Below, in pieces: positions 33,561 through 42,066 of a DNA stretch of 64,000 nucleotides. This stretch comes from UBA6183 sp943372215 (GTDB lineage Bacteria > Bacteroidota > Bacteroidia > UKL13-3), in assembly GCA_943372215.1 (NCBI GenBank), contig CALRXU020000004.1, positions 174,501 to 238,500 of the forward strand. Direction: 5' to 3'. The notes under the pieces are model-generated. The model ran no database searches. It was not told where the DNA came from and saw nothing but the letters and a program-made list of their open reading frames with translations. The position numbers and the translations under genes were made by a program. The first letter of the stretch is position 1. Each line of letters starts with the position of its first letter.

Positions 33561-35507
33561 TTATTTTGCAAGAATTAGTTTTTGCATGGCTGTTTTACCA
33601 TCAGCAATTACTTCTACAAAATATACACCGTTGGTTAATGTAGTCAAGTCAATTAGGTTTTCTGCCGGCATTAAATCACCACGTTGAAACTCTTTGCCTG
33701 TTACATCACGTATAATGTAAGAAGCCGCTTTAAAAGTAGGCAATGTAAGACTGGCCGACCCTTGTGATGGATTCGGATATAAGTCGAAACTCAAATCACT
33801 TGCTTTGTTAAGAATACCCAACTTGCCGAATGACGTGATGCTTAAACCGTCCAAATAGAATGAATTACCACTTGAACCCGGTATAACAGAAATTTTAGCA
33901 ATGATGTTATCGTTTTTATAGGCATCTAAGTTAACCGTTACCATTTTGTATTGGGTATTGGTTGGCACATAAAAGGTGCCAGCAGAAGCTGGTTGTCCTG
34001 TTTCATCTGGTTGGATAGAGTTAGCCTCAGTCCAAGTTACACCACAATCTTTAGAAATAGATACTTTAACCGTTGGTTTGGTTCCGCCTTCACTGCCATC
34101 AGAGTAAGCATAGTAATACGATAATCCGGGACCAGTAATAGCACTTAAATCAGCTTTTCCAAACAGCACATGAACAGGCTTACCTTCAACACCCCATGAA
34201 GAGTGAAGAGAAACCCGTAAAGCCCTTGTTGATGAACTACCATAGTTACCACTTGTTGGCACTGAAGCATTAGGGTTTTCAGATAGATCCAATACGGTAT
34301 TTGTCATTGACTCAAACCCGCACCACAAATTAGCACTATTAACAGTTGCTGCTTTAAATGACATGGCTTTAATGGTAACAGCATCATTTGCCAATTCCAT
34401 ATCATACAACTTATTATTGCTGGTGCCCATAACATTATCAATGCCACCAATATTTACTTGGTAAGCCCCTGTTGTAGTTACATTAATATTATCCCATGTT
34501 ACGGTTACTTTCTCGTTTTTAGCAAGTGTTTGAGTAATGTTTTTAGTAACTGGTGTGCCATTAACCGTGGCAGTAATACTAAAAGCACTCACTGGTTGGT
34601 CTAACAGATTGGTTACTTCAACTTTTGGACTTACGCTTGTAGCGCACATATCAGGCTTAGTTGTTTTATCAACCACGCTTAAGTCTGTTTTTAAGTTATT
34701 GTCAAACTCAACTTCAGCTTCAGCACCTGATAAAATGTTATTATTGGCCTGTGAAACAAAAGCAACAACATTAAACTTGTTTAATACAGCCTTGGTATTG
34801 ATGTAATTGTCAGGAATAACAGTGGTGTATTTTTTGTAAAAATAATTGCCTTGTCTAGTGCTATCTAACTTTTCACCAAAATTACCTGATGTAATTAATT
34901 GACGCAATACATGGTTATGGCGGTATTGTCCATTAACCCAATTTGTTGGGTTATAATCGCCATAATCTGATTGAGGGCCTAATACATCATCTTGAGTTAA
35001 TGCAATGGTTAGGAAATTGCTGGTGGCAGGGCTGTTTGCAGTGTAATAAACTTCAACTTCAGTGGTTAATGTTCTGGTGGCAAAATCAACGCTTGCCTTT
35101 ACAGCAACATTTACTGGTGAAGTTTGGCCAAGCAATGTAGCTGCAGTAGATGCCCATTTATCACGACTTTGTCCCCATGGTGTAGCACTTCTGCTCACAG
35201 ACCCACTTGGGTAACCAGTAACTCCAGCTGCTCCATCAATAGCCGTTCCAGCAGTTGTTCTAAAGTCAGGTTCTCCTGTACCTGGTGTAGCATAACCCCC
35301 TGCATGTATATTGATTAAAAAAACCTTACCGGGATTGGCTTTTACCAAATCATTGGCAATTCGATGTCCATCTGGGCAATAGCCGCAGTGGATGCCTGTA
35401 AACTCTTCAATAACTACCCTTCGGTTTTGTGGGGTGGTAGAAACCCAGTTTTGCGACATCCCATGTAGAGAAAGAATGCTTGCGCCAATTAGTAATAGTT
35501 TTTTCAT
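33561..35507 (-). CDS. Omp28-related secreted protein with T9SS sorting domain
   Basis: A 648-residue exported protein. After the signal peptide (MKKLLLIGASILSLHGMSQ) comes an Omp28/thioredoxin-like domain with EEFTGIHCGYCPDGHR (CxxC, residues 41-44), a central Ig-like/beta-sandwich region, and a C-terminal T9SS domain (FDLYPNPSQGSASLTL, GVYFVEVIADG). The CxxC suggests a redox or surface-exposed binding role; the exact function is unknown. It is divergent from a small T9SS protein at 35643, with 135 bp between. The same divergent pair recurs at 51869/52822, so it may be a duplicated module. Confidence 0.86.
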   Translation of the reverse strand: MKKLLLIGASILSLHGMSQNWVSTTPQNRRVVIEEFTGIHCGYCPDGHRIANDLVKANPGKVFLINIHAGGYATPGTGEPDFRTTAGTAIDGAAGVTGYPSGSVSRSATPWGQSRDKWASTAATLLGQTSPVNVAVKASVDFATRTLTTEVEVYYTANSPATSNFLTIALTQDDVLGPQSDYGDYNPTNWVNGQYRHNHVLRQLITSGNFGEKLDSTRQGNYFYKKYTTVIPDNYINTKAVLNKFNVVAFVSQANNNILSGAEAEVEFDNNLKTDLSVVDKTTKPDMCATSVSPKVEVTNLLDQPVSAFSITATVNGTPVTKNITQTLAKNEKVTVTWDNINVTTTGAYQVNIGGIDNVMGTSNNKLYDMELANDAVTIKAMSFKAATVNSANLWCGFESMTNTVLDLSENPNASVPTSGNYGSSSTRALRVSLHSSWGVEGKPVHVLFGKADLSAITGPGLSYYYAYSDGSEGGTKPTVKVSISKDCGVTWTEANSIQPDETGQPASAGTFYVPTNTQYKMVTVNLDAYKNDNIIAKISVIPGSSGNSFYLDGLSITSFGKLGILNKASDLSFDLYPNPSQGSASLTLPTFKAASYIIRDVTGKEFQRGDLMPAENLIDLTTLTNGVYFVEVIADGKTAMQKLILAK

Positions 35508-35642
35508 AGTGCGATTTACTGTTTTTGAGTATACATAATTAATAAAAAATTAACATATATAAAAATAACTTATCATATTAATTAAATTTAGTTGTGCTTC
35601 AAGTCGATAACATGTATTTTCGAATAAATATATCAAGTTATC

Positions 35643-36326
35643 ATGAAACCAGTTTTACTCATTGCCCTATTAGCCGTTTTATGTTTTAAATTACAAAATG
35701 TATACGCTCAAACTATTGTTATTAATCCAAATGTAAGGCTAATGGATGGCCCCAATGCAGAGGATGTTCATGCCACTGCCCAGTTTACCAACAATACCAC
35801 TGATTCCCAATTCAGATGGACGGTGATTGAGTATAATATTCCTACGGATTGGAAATTTGATTTTTGTGACCCCTATAATTGCGTAACAGTTAATGGCTTA
35901 TCGTCAAATGGCGATTTTATACTTAAGCCAGGTAAAAGTGGTGGTTTAAAGGGAGATTTCTACTACAACGCGAAAGGCGGCAATGGCAATGTAAAAATCA
36001 GGTTCTATGCTATTAATAACCCACAAGTTGCTGATACATTTACTATGATTTCGAAAGCTTGGAATACAGGTTTAAATAAGGTTAAAAGAAGCAACGATGT
36101 TGCCTTTTTTCCGAATCCTGCAAGCAAAGAAATTACCCTAAAATATACTGCCAGTAAGCCGCTGGAAGTAACTGTTTACAATGTGCTTGGCAATAGCATA
36201 AAAACCTTTACACATCAAGGTAACGAAACCGTTATTAATCTGGATGATTTACAAAAAGGAATGTATTTTATTCGTTTTATGGATAATGGAAATTTATTCA
36301 CCAAATCATTTACCAAATCAGAATAA
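35643..36326 (+). CDS. Small secreted T9SS protein (paralogue of 52822)
   Basis: A 227-residue exported protein: signal peptide (MKPVLLIALLAVLCFKLQNVYAQ), a ~130-residue beta-rich domain with FDFCDPYNC (two Cys that could form a disulfide) and a C-terminal T9SS domain (FFPNPASKEITLKY, GMYFIRFMDNG). It is clearly related to the protein at 52822, which shares WKFDFCDP/WQIDFCDP, a second Cys, the GxxLKGDFY/LKADFY step and the WNTGLxK linker before the sorting domain. Both are divergently paired with an Omp28-type gene. The role is unknown. Confidence 0.85.
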   Translation: MKPVLLIALLAVLCFKLQNVYAQTIVINPNVRLMDGPNAEDVHATAQFTNNTTDSQFRWTVIEYNIPTDWKFDFCDPYNCVTVNGLSSNGDFILKPGKSGGLKGDFYYNAKGGNGNVKIRFYAINNPQVADTFTMISKAWNTGLNKVKRSNDVAFFPNPASKEITLKYTASKPLEVTVYNVLGNSIKTFTHQGNETVINLDDLQKGMYFIRFMDNGNLFTKSFTKSE

Positions 36327-36331
36327 ACAAA

Positions 36332-36358
36332 AACAGCCCTGAAATCATCAGAGCTGTT
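36332..36358 (-). terminator. Terminator after tRNA-Cys
   Basis: AACAGCTCTGA...TCAGGGCTGTT hairpin on the minus strand (one mismatch in an 11-bp stem) followed by TTTTG. It begins at the CCA end of the tRNA and lies against the stop of the preceding plus-strand gene. Confidence 0.75.
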
Positions 36359-36431
36359 GGAGGTATTGAGCGGATTCGAACCGCTGTAGCAGCTTTTGCA
36401 GAGCTGAGCCTAGCCTCTCGGCCACAATACC
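36358..36431 (-). tRNA. trnC: tRNA-Cys (GCA)
   Basis: A 74-nt cloverleaf on the minus strand: acceptor stem GGTATTG/CAATACC, anticodon stem CAGCT/AGCTG with loop CTGCAAA giving anticodon GCA, T arm with GGTTCGAATCC, discriminator U73 (a Cys identity element) and an encoded CCA at 36358-36360. A terminator hairpin follows. No other tRNA is seen nearby. Confidence 0.95.
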
Positions 36432-36488
36432 GTTTCAGCAAATATACAATTTATTATCACTCAGCAAATGATTAAACCAAATAAATTG

Positions 36489-36496
36489 TACTTTTG
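36489..36496 (+). promoter_or_regulatory. Promoter -7 box (TACTTTTG) for the DUF4920 gene
   Basis: TACTTTTG followed by CACA, a perfect TAnnTTTG match 58 bases upstream of the start codon. No convincing -33 element is visible. Confidence 0.5.
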
Positions 36497-36554
36497 CACA
36501 TTAGAATCTCATCCTAAATCAATTAATTTGTTTAACAATACACTATTCTAAAAA

Positions 36555-37055
36555 ATGAAAAAACTACTTTATGTAACGTTTATCGGTTTGGCTTTTGCTT
36601 GTGGCAACAGCAACAACCAACCAAACCAAGCTGATTCTACCACTGTTCAAGCCGACACACAATCTACTGCTGGTGTTTTTGGTGATGCAATTACTACTGA
36701 CAGTGCCATTACTATTGAGGAAATGAAAACCCAAATGGGCGACAAAAAAGAAATGCTGGTTAAGGTTACCGCACCTGTAGGCGCAGTTTGCCAAAAAAAG
36801 GGTTGCTGGATGGAGCTTACCGCTGCTGATGGCAGTACCATGCGTGTTACGTTTAAAGATTATGGCTTTTTTGTGCCAAAAGATGCAACTGGAAAAACCG
36901 CTACCATTTTAGGCGTTGCTAAGGTTGAAGAAACCTCAGTAGCAGATTTGCAAGAGTACGCAAAAGATGATGGTAAAAACAAAGAAGAGGTTGCTGCAAT
37001 CACTACCCCAAAAAAGGAATTGGTTTTTGAAGCTTCTGGTGTTGTTTTGCAATAA
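36555..37055 (+). CDS. DUF4920 lipoprotein
   Basis: A 166-residue lipoprotein with a lipobox (LAFAC-GNSN) followed by a low-complexity Gln/Asn/Thr linker. The DUF4920 domain includes VKVTAPVGAVCQKKGCWMEL, with a Cys-x4-Cys typical of the family, and MRVTFKDYGFFVPKD, then a C-terminal strand ELVFEASGVVL. The family is often encoded near cytochrome or redox genes and could bind a metal via the Cys pair; that is an inference. Ten bases downstream lies a haem-motif lipoprotein gene, so these are probably one operon, ended by a strong terminator. Confidence 0.85.
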   Translation: MKKLLYVTFIGLAFACGNSNNQPNQADSTTVQADTQSTAGVFGDAITTDSAITIEEMKTQMGDKKEMLVKVTAPVGAVCQKKGCWMELTAADGSTMRVTFKDYGFFVPKDATGKTATILGVAKVEETSVADLQEYAKDDGKNKEEVAAITTPKKELVFEASGVVLQ

Positions 37056-37064
37056 GCGCTATTA

Positions 37065-37574
37065 ATGTCAAGAAATTTTAATATTACCCTTTGCGCCATC
37101 ATTGCATTTGTGCTGGTGATGGCTTGCAACAATTCTAATTCCTCTAAAAATTCAAAAGATTCTACAGGAATAGAAGTTTCGGCACCTCAGGCCGCTCATT
37201 TGGATACGGCTGAAGATTGTGCAAAGCCAACCAAGTACCCCAATCAGGATAAGCCAATGGCTTTAATGATGAGGCAAATGGCTGATGATGCACAAAAAAT
37301 GAAAGACAAAATAGAAGCCGGTGCTTTGGTCTCTGCCAAAGATTTCCCTTTTATCCGTTTTCATTTGGTTGAACCAACTGACCCAGATGTGTTGCAACCG
37401 CAGTTTTATGAAAATGCCAGGCTTTTTCAAGAAGCACATAAGGCATTGGTTACATCAGGCAAAGAAAAGCAACGTGAGATGTACACTGCCTACATTAATC
37501 AGTGTGTTAACTGCCACCAAATCTATTGCAGTGGGCCGCTTAAGCGCATACGCAAGTTGGTGTTAAGCAATTAG
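37065..37574 (+). CDS. Lipoprotein with a single haem c motif
   Basis: A 169-residue lipoprotein: hydrophobic signal (IAFVLVMAC-NNSN) then a Ser/Asn-rich linker, a helical region (MALMMRQMADDAQKMKDKI) and near the C-terminus CVNCHQIYC, a CxxCH haem c attachment motif. This placement, helical and with the haem at the C-terminal end, recalls cytochrome c' or single-haem carriers. No distal ligand can be assigned with confidence. It is co-directional with the DUF4920 gene and precedes a bidirectional terminator. The cytochrome call rests on the motif. Confidence 0.72.
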   Translation: MSRNFNITLCAIIAFVLVMACNNSNSSKNSKDSTGIEVSAPQAAHLDTAEDCAKPTKYPNQDKPMALMMRQMADDAQKMKDKIEAGALVSAKDFPFIRFHLVEPTDPDVLQPQFYENARLFQEAHKALVTSGKEKQREMYTAYINQCVNCHQIYCSGPLKRIRKLVLSN

Positions 37575-37595
37575 CAAATATGTTATAAACACATA

Positions 37596-37630
37596 AAAAA
37601 AGCGGGCAGTATTTTACTGCCCGCTTTTTT
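37596..37630. terminator. Bidirectional terminator
   Basis: AGCGGGCAGTA-ttt-TACTGCCCGCT (37601-37625) with A-run before and T-run after, between two converging genes (37574 and 37650). Confidence 0.9.
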
Positions 37631-37649
37631 GTTTATCCAGTAGAAAATA

Positions 37650-38627
37650 CTACCTATAAGTAACTGCCTTAACTGCTTTTACTATTTTTTCAATACTAGG
37701 TAAAAAGGCTTGCACAAAAGTTGGTGCATAGCCCAATGGCGTATCTTCCGTAGTGATTCTGCGTATTGGCGCATCTAAATAATCAAATGCCTCCTTTTGT
37801 ACCATGTAAGTAATTTCACTGCTAATACTTGCCAATGGCCAGGCTTCTTCAACTATTACCAAACGGTTTGTTTTCTTCACCGATTCAACAATGGCATCAT
37901 AATCAATTGGCCTAACAGAGCGTAAATCTATCACCTCGGCTTCAATGCCTTCTTTAGCCAACTCTTCAGCCGCAGCTAAAGCCACCTTCATTATTTTTCC
38001 AAAACTTACAATGGTAACATCAGTACCTGCTCTTTTGGTATCGGCTTTGCCAATTGGAATATAATATTCCTCCTCTGGCACTTCACCCTTATCACCATAC
38101 ATTTGCTCACTCTCCATAAAAATAACAGGGTCGTTATCCAATATGGCAGTTTTAAGCAAACCTTTGGCATCATATGGGTTTGATGGAACAACTACTTTTA
38201 GGCCCGGGCAATTGGCATACCAATTTTCAAAAGCCTGTGAGTGTTGCGCTCCCAATTGCCCCGCAGAACCTGTAGGTCCACGAAACACAATGGGAATTTG
38301 AAACTGTCCACCACTCATTTGGTATATTTTGGCTGCTGCATTAATCACCTGATCTATGGCCACCAAACTAAAGTTAAAAGTCATAAACTCTATAACTGGA
38401 CGTAAGCCATTCATGGCTGCTCCAACGCCAATTCCAGCAAAACCCAATTCGGCAATAGGGGTGTCGATAACTCTCTTGGCGCCAAATTCATCCAACATAC
38501 CTTGGCTTACTTTATAAGCACCATTGTATACAGCAACCTCTTCACCCATTAAAAAAATATCAGCATCCTTGCGCATTTCTTCGCTAAGGGCTTCTCTCAA
38601 CGCTTCTCTAAATTGAATTACTCTCAT
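37650..38627 (-). CDS. pdhB: Pyruvate dehydrogenase E1 component, beta subunit
   Basis: Beta chain of the heterotetrameric E1 of pyruvate dehydrogenase, which decarboxylates pyruvate with thiamine diphosphate. The 325-residue protein shows the family signatures FMGEEVAVYNGAYKVSQG, DTPIAELGFAGIGVGAAMNG, GQFQIPIVFRGPTG, and a C-terminal transketolase domain with TEDTPLGYAPT. The alpha subunit and the E2 are not in the window. 12 bp upstream is the end of the histidine-kinase gene on the same strand. Identification as a 2-oxoacid dehydrogenase beta subunit is secure; pyruvate specificity is likely. Confidence 0.94.
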   Translation of the reverse strand: MRVIQFREALREALSEEMRKDADIFLMGEEVAVYNGAYKVSQGMLDEFGAKRVIDTPIAELGFAGIGVGAAMNGLRPVIEFMTFNFSLVAIDQVINAAAKIYQMSGGQFQIPIVFRGPTGSAGQLGAQHSQAFENWYANCPGLKVVVPSNPYDAKGLLKTAILDNDPVIFMESEQMYGDKGEVPEEEYYIPIGKADTKRAGTDVTIVSFGKIMKVALAAAEELAKEGIEAEVIDLRSVRPIDYDAIVESVKKTNRLVIVEEAWPLASISSEITYMVQKEAFDYLDAPIRRITTEDTPLGYAPTFVQAFLPSIEKIVKAVKAVTYR

Positions 38628-38639
38628 TAAATATTACAA

Positions 38640-39320
38640 TTACACATTAAAGGTTAAAACCACTTTTGCCGCATTATCATTTAAGCCAATCTTAAAATCA
38701 ATGTTCAGTTGTTTGCAAAGTGTATTTATGGTCCAAATTCCTGGGTTTTCTGGCATTTTAAGTACATCCATCCCTGAGTCAAGATTTTCGATATACTGCA
38801 AAGTTTCGTCAGAAGGCGACTCTTTGTATACATTGGTAATGGTTAATACCGCATGCTTATTGTCGTGGGTTAATGTAATGTCAACGTTTTCACCAATTGG
38901 CGAAAACTCAATGATGTTAAAAATGATGTTTTTTAAGATATTCTGAACCATCATTTTGTCGGTATTCACCATAACACCACTGCCTATTTCCATCTCAATA
39001 TCCAAATGTTGTTTTTGGGTTTCATTCAAAAAATAGTTTAACTCTTCCTGAATAACAACTGTTAAATCAAAACTTTGGTTTACCGGTGTAACATTACCTG
39101 TATAAAACTTTAGCCACCATGAGAGGTTTTCGCTTCGCAACAACGCTTTTTTAGATAGTTGATGCACAATTTGTAAATAGTTTAACTTGTCATCATCATT
39201 TAGCTTATGAAAATGGTTTTGAAGCAAATCTGTAAAGCCGATAATGCCGTTAAATGGGTTGCGTACATGGTGTGTTAACCTTGAAAGCAACTGTTTATTA
39301 ACCTGTTCCTGGGCACTCAT
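38640..39320 (-). CDS. Cytosolic sensor histidine kinase, reduced ATPase domain
   Basis: A 226-residue kinase-like protein, about half the length of a full histidine kinase. The N-terminus is a HisKA domain with LTHHVRNPFNG (phospho-acceptor His at residue 18). The HATPase domain follows, with an N-box-like NILKNIIFNIIEFS but without a clear DxGxG box; the later NPGIWTINTLCKQLN is a degraded G2. There is no TM segment or sensor domain. Its start ATG overlaps the stop TAA of the response regulator upstream by one base (TAATG), indicating a two-gene signalling unit. Weak ATP-binding motifs suggest reduced or altered kinase activity. Confidence 0.8.
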   Translation of the reverse strand: MSAQEQVNKQLLSRLTHHVRNPFNGIIGFTDLLQNHFHKLNDDDKLNYLQIVHQLSKKALLRSENLSWWLKFYTGNVTPVNQSFDLTVVIQEELNYFLNETQKQHLDIEMEIGSGVMVNTDKMMVQNILKNIIFNIIEFSPIGENVDITLTHDNKHAVLTITNVYKESPSDETLQYIENLDSGMDVLKMPENPGIWTINTLCKQLNIDFKIGLNDNAAKVVLTFNV

Positions 39321-40096
39321 TATAATGTAGAAGTAAGCTTAAATTTGTTTTTAATAATAGAAAAGTAATTGCGGCTCACCTCAAAAGGTTGTTCTACACC
39401 TTTTAAATACAGTATTCCTGTATCGTATGTGCCTCTTTCAATTTTAAGCACATTATGCAGATTTACAATGGTAGAGCGATGCACCCTGAAAAAATCATCG
39501 CTTGGTAATTTGTCCTCCCAAAGTTTAATTAATCCATAGGTGGTAAACGATGAATTGTCGTTTAAAGCCACAAAAGTATAATTGCCTTTCGCCTCAATGT
39601 AATTGATGTCCCTGATTTTAACAAACTTCATTTCATTGTCAATATTCATCAATACCATATTGTCAATGCCAAACTTAGAATTGTTTTTTAATGCACGGTC
39701 AGTTTCTTCACCAGCCCCATGCTCCTCAACAATATCTAACCTGCTTAAGGCTTTTTTCAGGCGGTCAAAACTGATTGGTTTAACAATGTAGTCTATTGTA
39801 TTAAACTCAAAAGCCTTTACCGCAAAGTCAGGAAACGCTGTAATAAACAATACTTTAGTTTTAGGATTGACGTATTTAATCAAATCTAAGGAGTTTACAC
39901 CCTTTAAATCAATATCCATAAAAATTAAATCCGCTACTTTATTGTGCGTTTTAATCAATGCCTCTGCATCTTTAATATTGGAGGCTTCGCCTAAAATCTG
40001 AACGTAACTAAAGTCTCTCAGAAACTCCTTTAGTAGCGTAATAGATGAAGCGTCATCTTCAATAATCAGTGCATTTACCGTAACTCCCATATACAT
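39320..40096 (-). CDS. LytTR response regulator
   Basis: A 258-residue DNA-binding response regulator. The receiver domain has the acidic pair IEDD at its start, FMDIDLKG with the phospho-acceptor Asp near residue 60, a Thr in FITAFPDFAVKAFE and a Lys in YIVKPISFDRL. The C-terminal LytTR domain has YIEAKGNYTFVALND and FFRVHRSTIVNLHNVLKIE. It overlaps the downstream kinase gene by one base. ATG at 40096 is used; ATG at 40090 is equally possible. It is a paralogue of the regulator at 41131. Confidence 0.94.
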   Translation of the reverse strand: MYMGVTVNALIIEDDASSITLLKEFLRDFSYVQILGEASNIKDAEALIKTHNKVADLIFMDIDLKGVNSLDLIKYVNPKTKVLFITAFPDFAVKAFEFNTIDYIVKPISFDRLKKALSRLDIVEEHGAGEETDRALKNNSKFGIDNMVLMNIDNEMKFVKIRDINYIEAKGNYTFVALNDNSSFTTYGLIKLWEDKLPSDDFFRVHRSTIVNLHNVLKIERGTYDTGILYLKGVEQPFEVSRNYFSIIKNKFKLTSTL

Positions 40097-40202
40097 TTAA
40101 TTAATATTGCGTGAATAAACTATTTTTTAAACTTCTTACAAAATTTATCCTTGCAAAATACTATTTTCAATTGATACAAAGAAAAAAATCAACCGAATAG
40201 GG

Positions 40203-40210
40203 TACTTTTG
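40203..40210 (+). promoter_or_regulatory. Promoter -7 box (TACTTTTG) for the methyltransferase gene
   Basis: A perfect TAnnTTTG match 22 bases before the start codon at 40232; no good -33 element. Confidence 0.5.
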
Positions 40211-40231
40211 TGCAGAATTTTAAAGTAAAGC

Positions 40232-41104
40232 ATGGATTTATTTACAGCAAAACATTGGGTTGACTATGAACTGCTTGATTGCGGAGATTTGGAAAAACTG
40301 GAGAGGTTTGGAGAGGTTGTTTTAAGAAGGCCTGAACCACAAGCGCTTTGGAGTAAACAATGGAGTGAAGAGGAGTGGAAAAAAAGAACTTCAGTTCGCT
40401 TTATCCAAAAAGGAAGCCATGCAGGGGAATGGCAAAAAAATAAACAAGTAGCCGATAAATGGCAGATTGGTTACGCACATAACAAGTTAGGCTTAAAGTT
40501 TAACTTGTCGCTTACCTCGTTTAAGCATGTTGGTATTTTTCCCGAGCAAGCCTTAAACTGGGATTTTATTTATAAAAACTGCAAAAAAATAAATGAGCCC
40601 AAAGTGCTTAATTTATTTGCATATACAGGTGGGGCTTCTTTGGCCGCAAAAGCTGCCGGGGCTGATGTTACCCATGTAGATTCAATTAAACAAGTGGTGA
40701 GTTGGAGCAGAGAAAACATGGAATCATCAGGCTTTAAAGACATCAGGTGGGTGGTTGAAGATGCACTGAAATTTGTGAAAAGAGAAGTTAAACGGGGTAA
40801 AAAATACAATGGCATCATCTTAGATCCGCCTGCTTACGGCATTGGGGCAAATGGGGAGCGATGGAAGTTGGAAGACTCTATCAACGAAATCTTGCATGAT
40901 ATTTCAAACCTGTTGGATGAAACCCACTTCTTGATATTGAACGTTTATTCTTTGGGATTAAGTCCACTCATTTTAGAGAACTTGATTAAAACAAATTTTA
41001 CAGCACCACAAAATCTGGAATTGGGAGAAGTTTATTTGGATGCAACAAGTGGGATTAAACTGCCTCTGGGGATATTGGCTAGATTTAACAACATCAACCA
41101 ATAG
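40232..41104 (+). CDS. Class I SAM-dependent methyltransferase (RlmI/RlmK-like)
   Basis: A 290-residue soluble enzyme. The Rossmann core carries KVLNLFAYTGGASLAAKAAGADVTHVDS (motif I), then VVEDALKFVKREVKRGKKY and the catalytic-type LDPPAYG motif, typical of rRNA cytosine-C5 or related nucleic acid methyltransferases of the RlmI group. It is shorter than RlmI and lacks the N-terminal PUA domain; the ~100 N-terminal residues form another, less familiar region. It is between two LytTR regulators on the opposite strand. Function in RNA methylation is likely; the exact target is not known. Confidence 0.82.
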   Translation: MDLFTAKHWVDYELLDCGDLEKLERFGEVVLRRPEPQALWSKQWSEEEWKKRTSVRFIQKGSHAGEWQKNKQVADKWQIGYAHNKLGLKFNLSLTSFKHVGIFPEQALNWDFIYKNCKKINEPKVLNLFAYTGGASLAAKAAGADVTHVDSIKQVVSWSRENMESSGFKDIRWVVEDALKFVKREVKRGKKYNGIILDPPAYGIGANGERWKLEDSINEILHDISNLLDETHFLILNVYSLGLSPLILENLIKTNFTAPQNLELGEVYLDATSGIKLPLGILARFNNINQ

Positions 41105-41130
41105 TTACTCTTGGCCCTTGCCAAATGCAC

Positions 41131-41868
41131 TTACATTTTGTACTTTTTCTTAATCTGAAAAAAGTAATTTCGGCTAATTTCAAAAGGTTTGTCCGACCCC
41201 TCCATATAAAGGCGTCCGGTATCATTGGCCCACTTCTCTATTTTGCTTACATTGTGTAAGTTAATTATGGTAGAACGGTGAATTTGTATAAACACATCTT
41301 CTGGTAATTTGGTTTCCCAGTTTTTAATAGAGTTATAGGTTACGCTTAGCTTTCCATCATTTAAATACACTTTGGTGTAATTGCCATAAGCTTCAATATA
41401 ATTGATGTCCTTTACCCGAACAAAACTCATCTTATTATCAAAACTCAACAAAATAATATGTTCAGGGGTAAATTTGGCATTAAATGATTCGTCAAATTCG
41501 GTGTCTTCCCATTTATTGGTAACTTTTTCTATGGCCTTAGACAGGCGCTCCAAACTAATAGGCTTTAACAGATAATCAACAGCATTTAATTCAAAAGCTT
41601 TAATCGCAAAATCAGTGTGGGAAGTGATGAAAATAACCATGGGCTGGTAACCAACTGACTTTAGCAAGTCCAATGAAGTAAGTCCATTCAAGTCAATATC
41701 TAAAAACAATAAATCTGGGCGTTCTTCCCTGATGATATTTCTTGCCTCTTCAAAGTCAGAGGCCTCTCCAACAATTTGTATTTTCTCAAAAGTACTAAGC
41801 AACTTGCGAAGCACTAGCCTCATGCTATCTACGTCATCAACAATTACTGCTTTTATAATATCTTTCAT
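41131..41868 (-). CDS. LytTR response regulator (paralogue of 39320)
   Basis: A 245-residue response regulator with the same plan as the one at 39320: IVDDVDSMRLVLRKLLS, LFLDIDLNG with the phospho-acceptor Asp, FITSHTDFAIKAFE, LLKPISLERL, then a LytTR domain with YIEAYGNYTKVYLND and FIQIHRSTIINLHNVSKIEK. No kinase gene is attached to this copy, unlike its paralogue. It converges with the methyltransferase gene, 26 bp apart. Likely an intracellular regulator; its targets are not visible here. Confidence 0.93.
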   Translation of the reverse strand: MKDIIKAVIVDDVDSMRLVLRKLLSTFEKIQIVGEASDFEEARNIIREERPDLLFLDIDLNGLTSLDLLKSVGYQPMVIFITSHTDFAIKAFELNAVDYLLKPISLERLSKAIEKVTNKWEDTEFDESFNAKFTPEHIILLSFDNKMSFVRVKDINYIEAYGNYTKVYLNDGKLSVTYNSIKNWETKLPEDVFIQIHRSTIINLHNVSKIEKWANDTGRLYMEGSDKPFEISRNYFFQIKKKYKM

Positions 41869-42066
41869 GCTTATTGAAGGTTATGTTTATCGCTAAAACA
41901 TGGCCTCACCCAATTATGTTTACGTAAGCGCAATATATAAATATTTGGCAAAAAAATATTTTTGCTTTGTTGCACAAATGTTCACAACGCAATTGTTGCA
42001 TAAAATAATTGGGTATAGTAACAAAGAATTAACCTTAAAAAGCCTATCCATGGTTAACAAAGCCTG

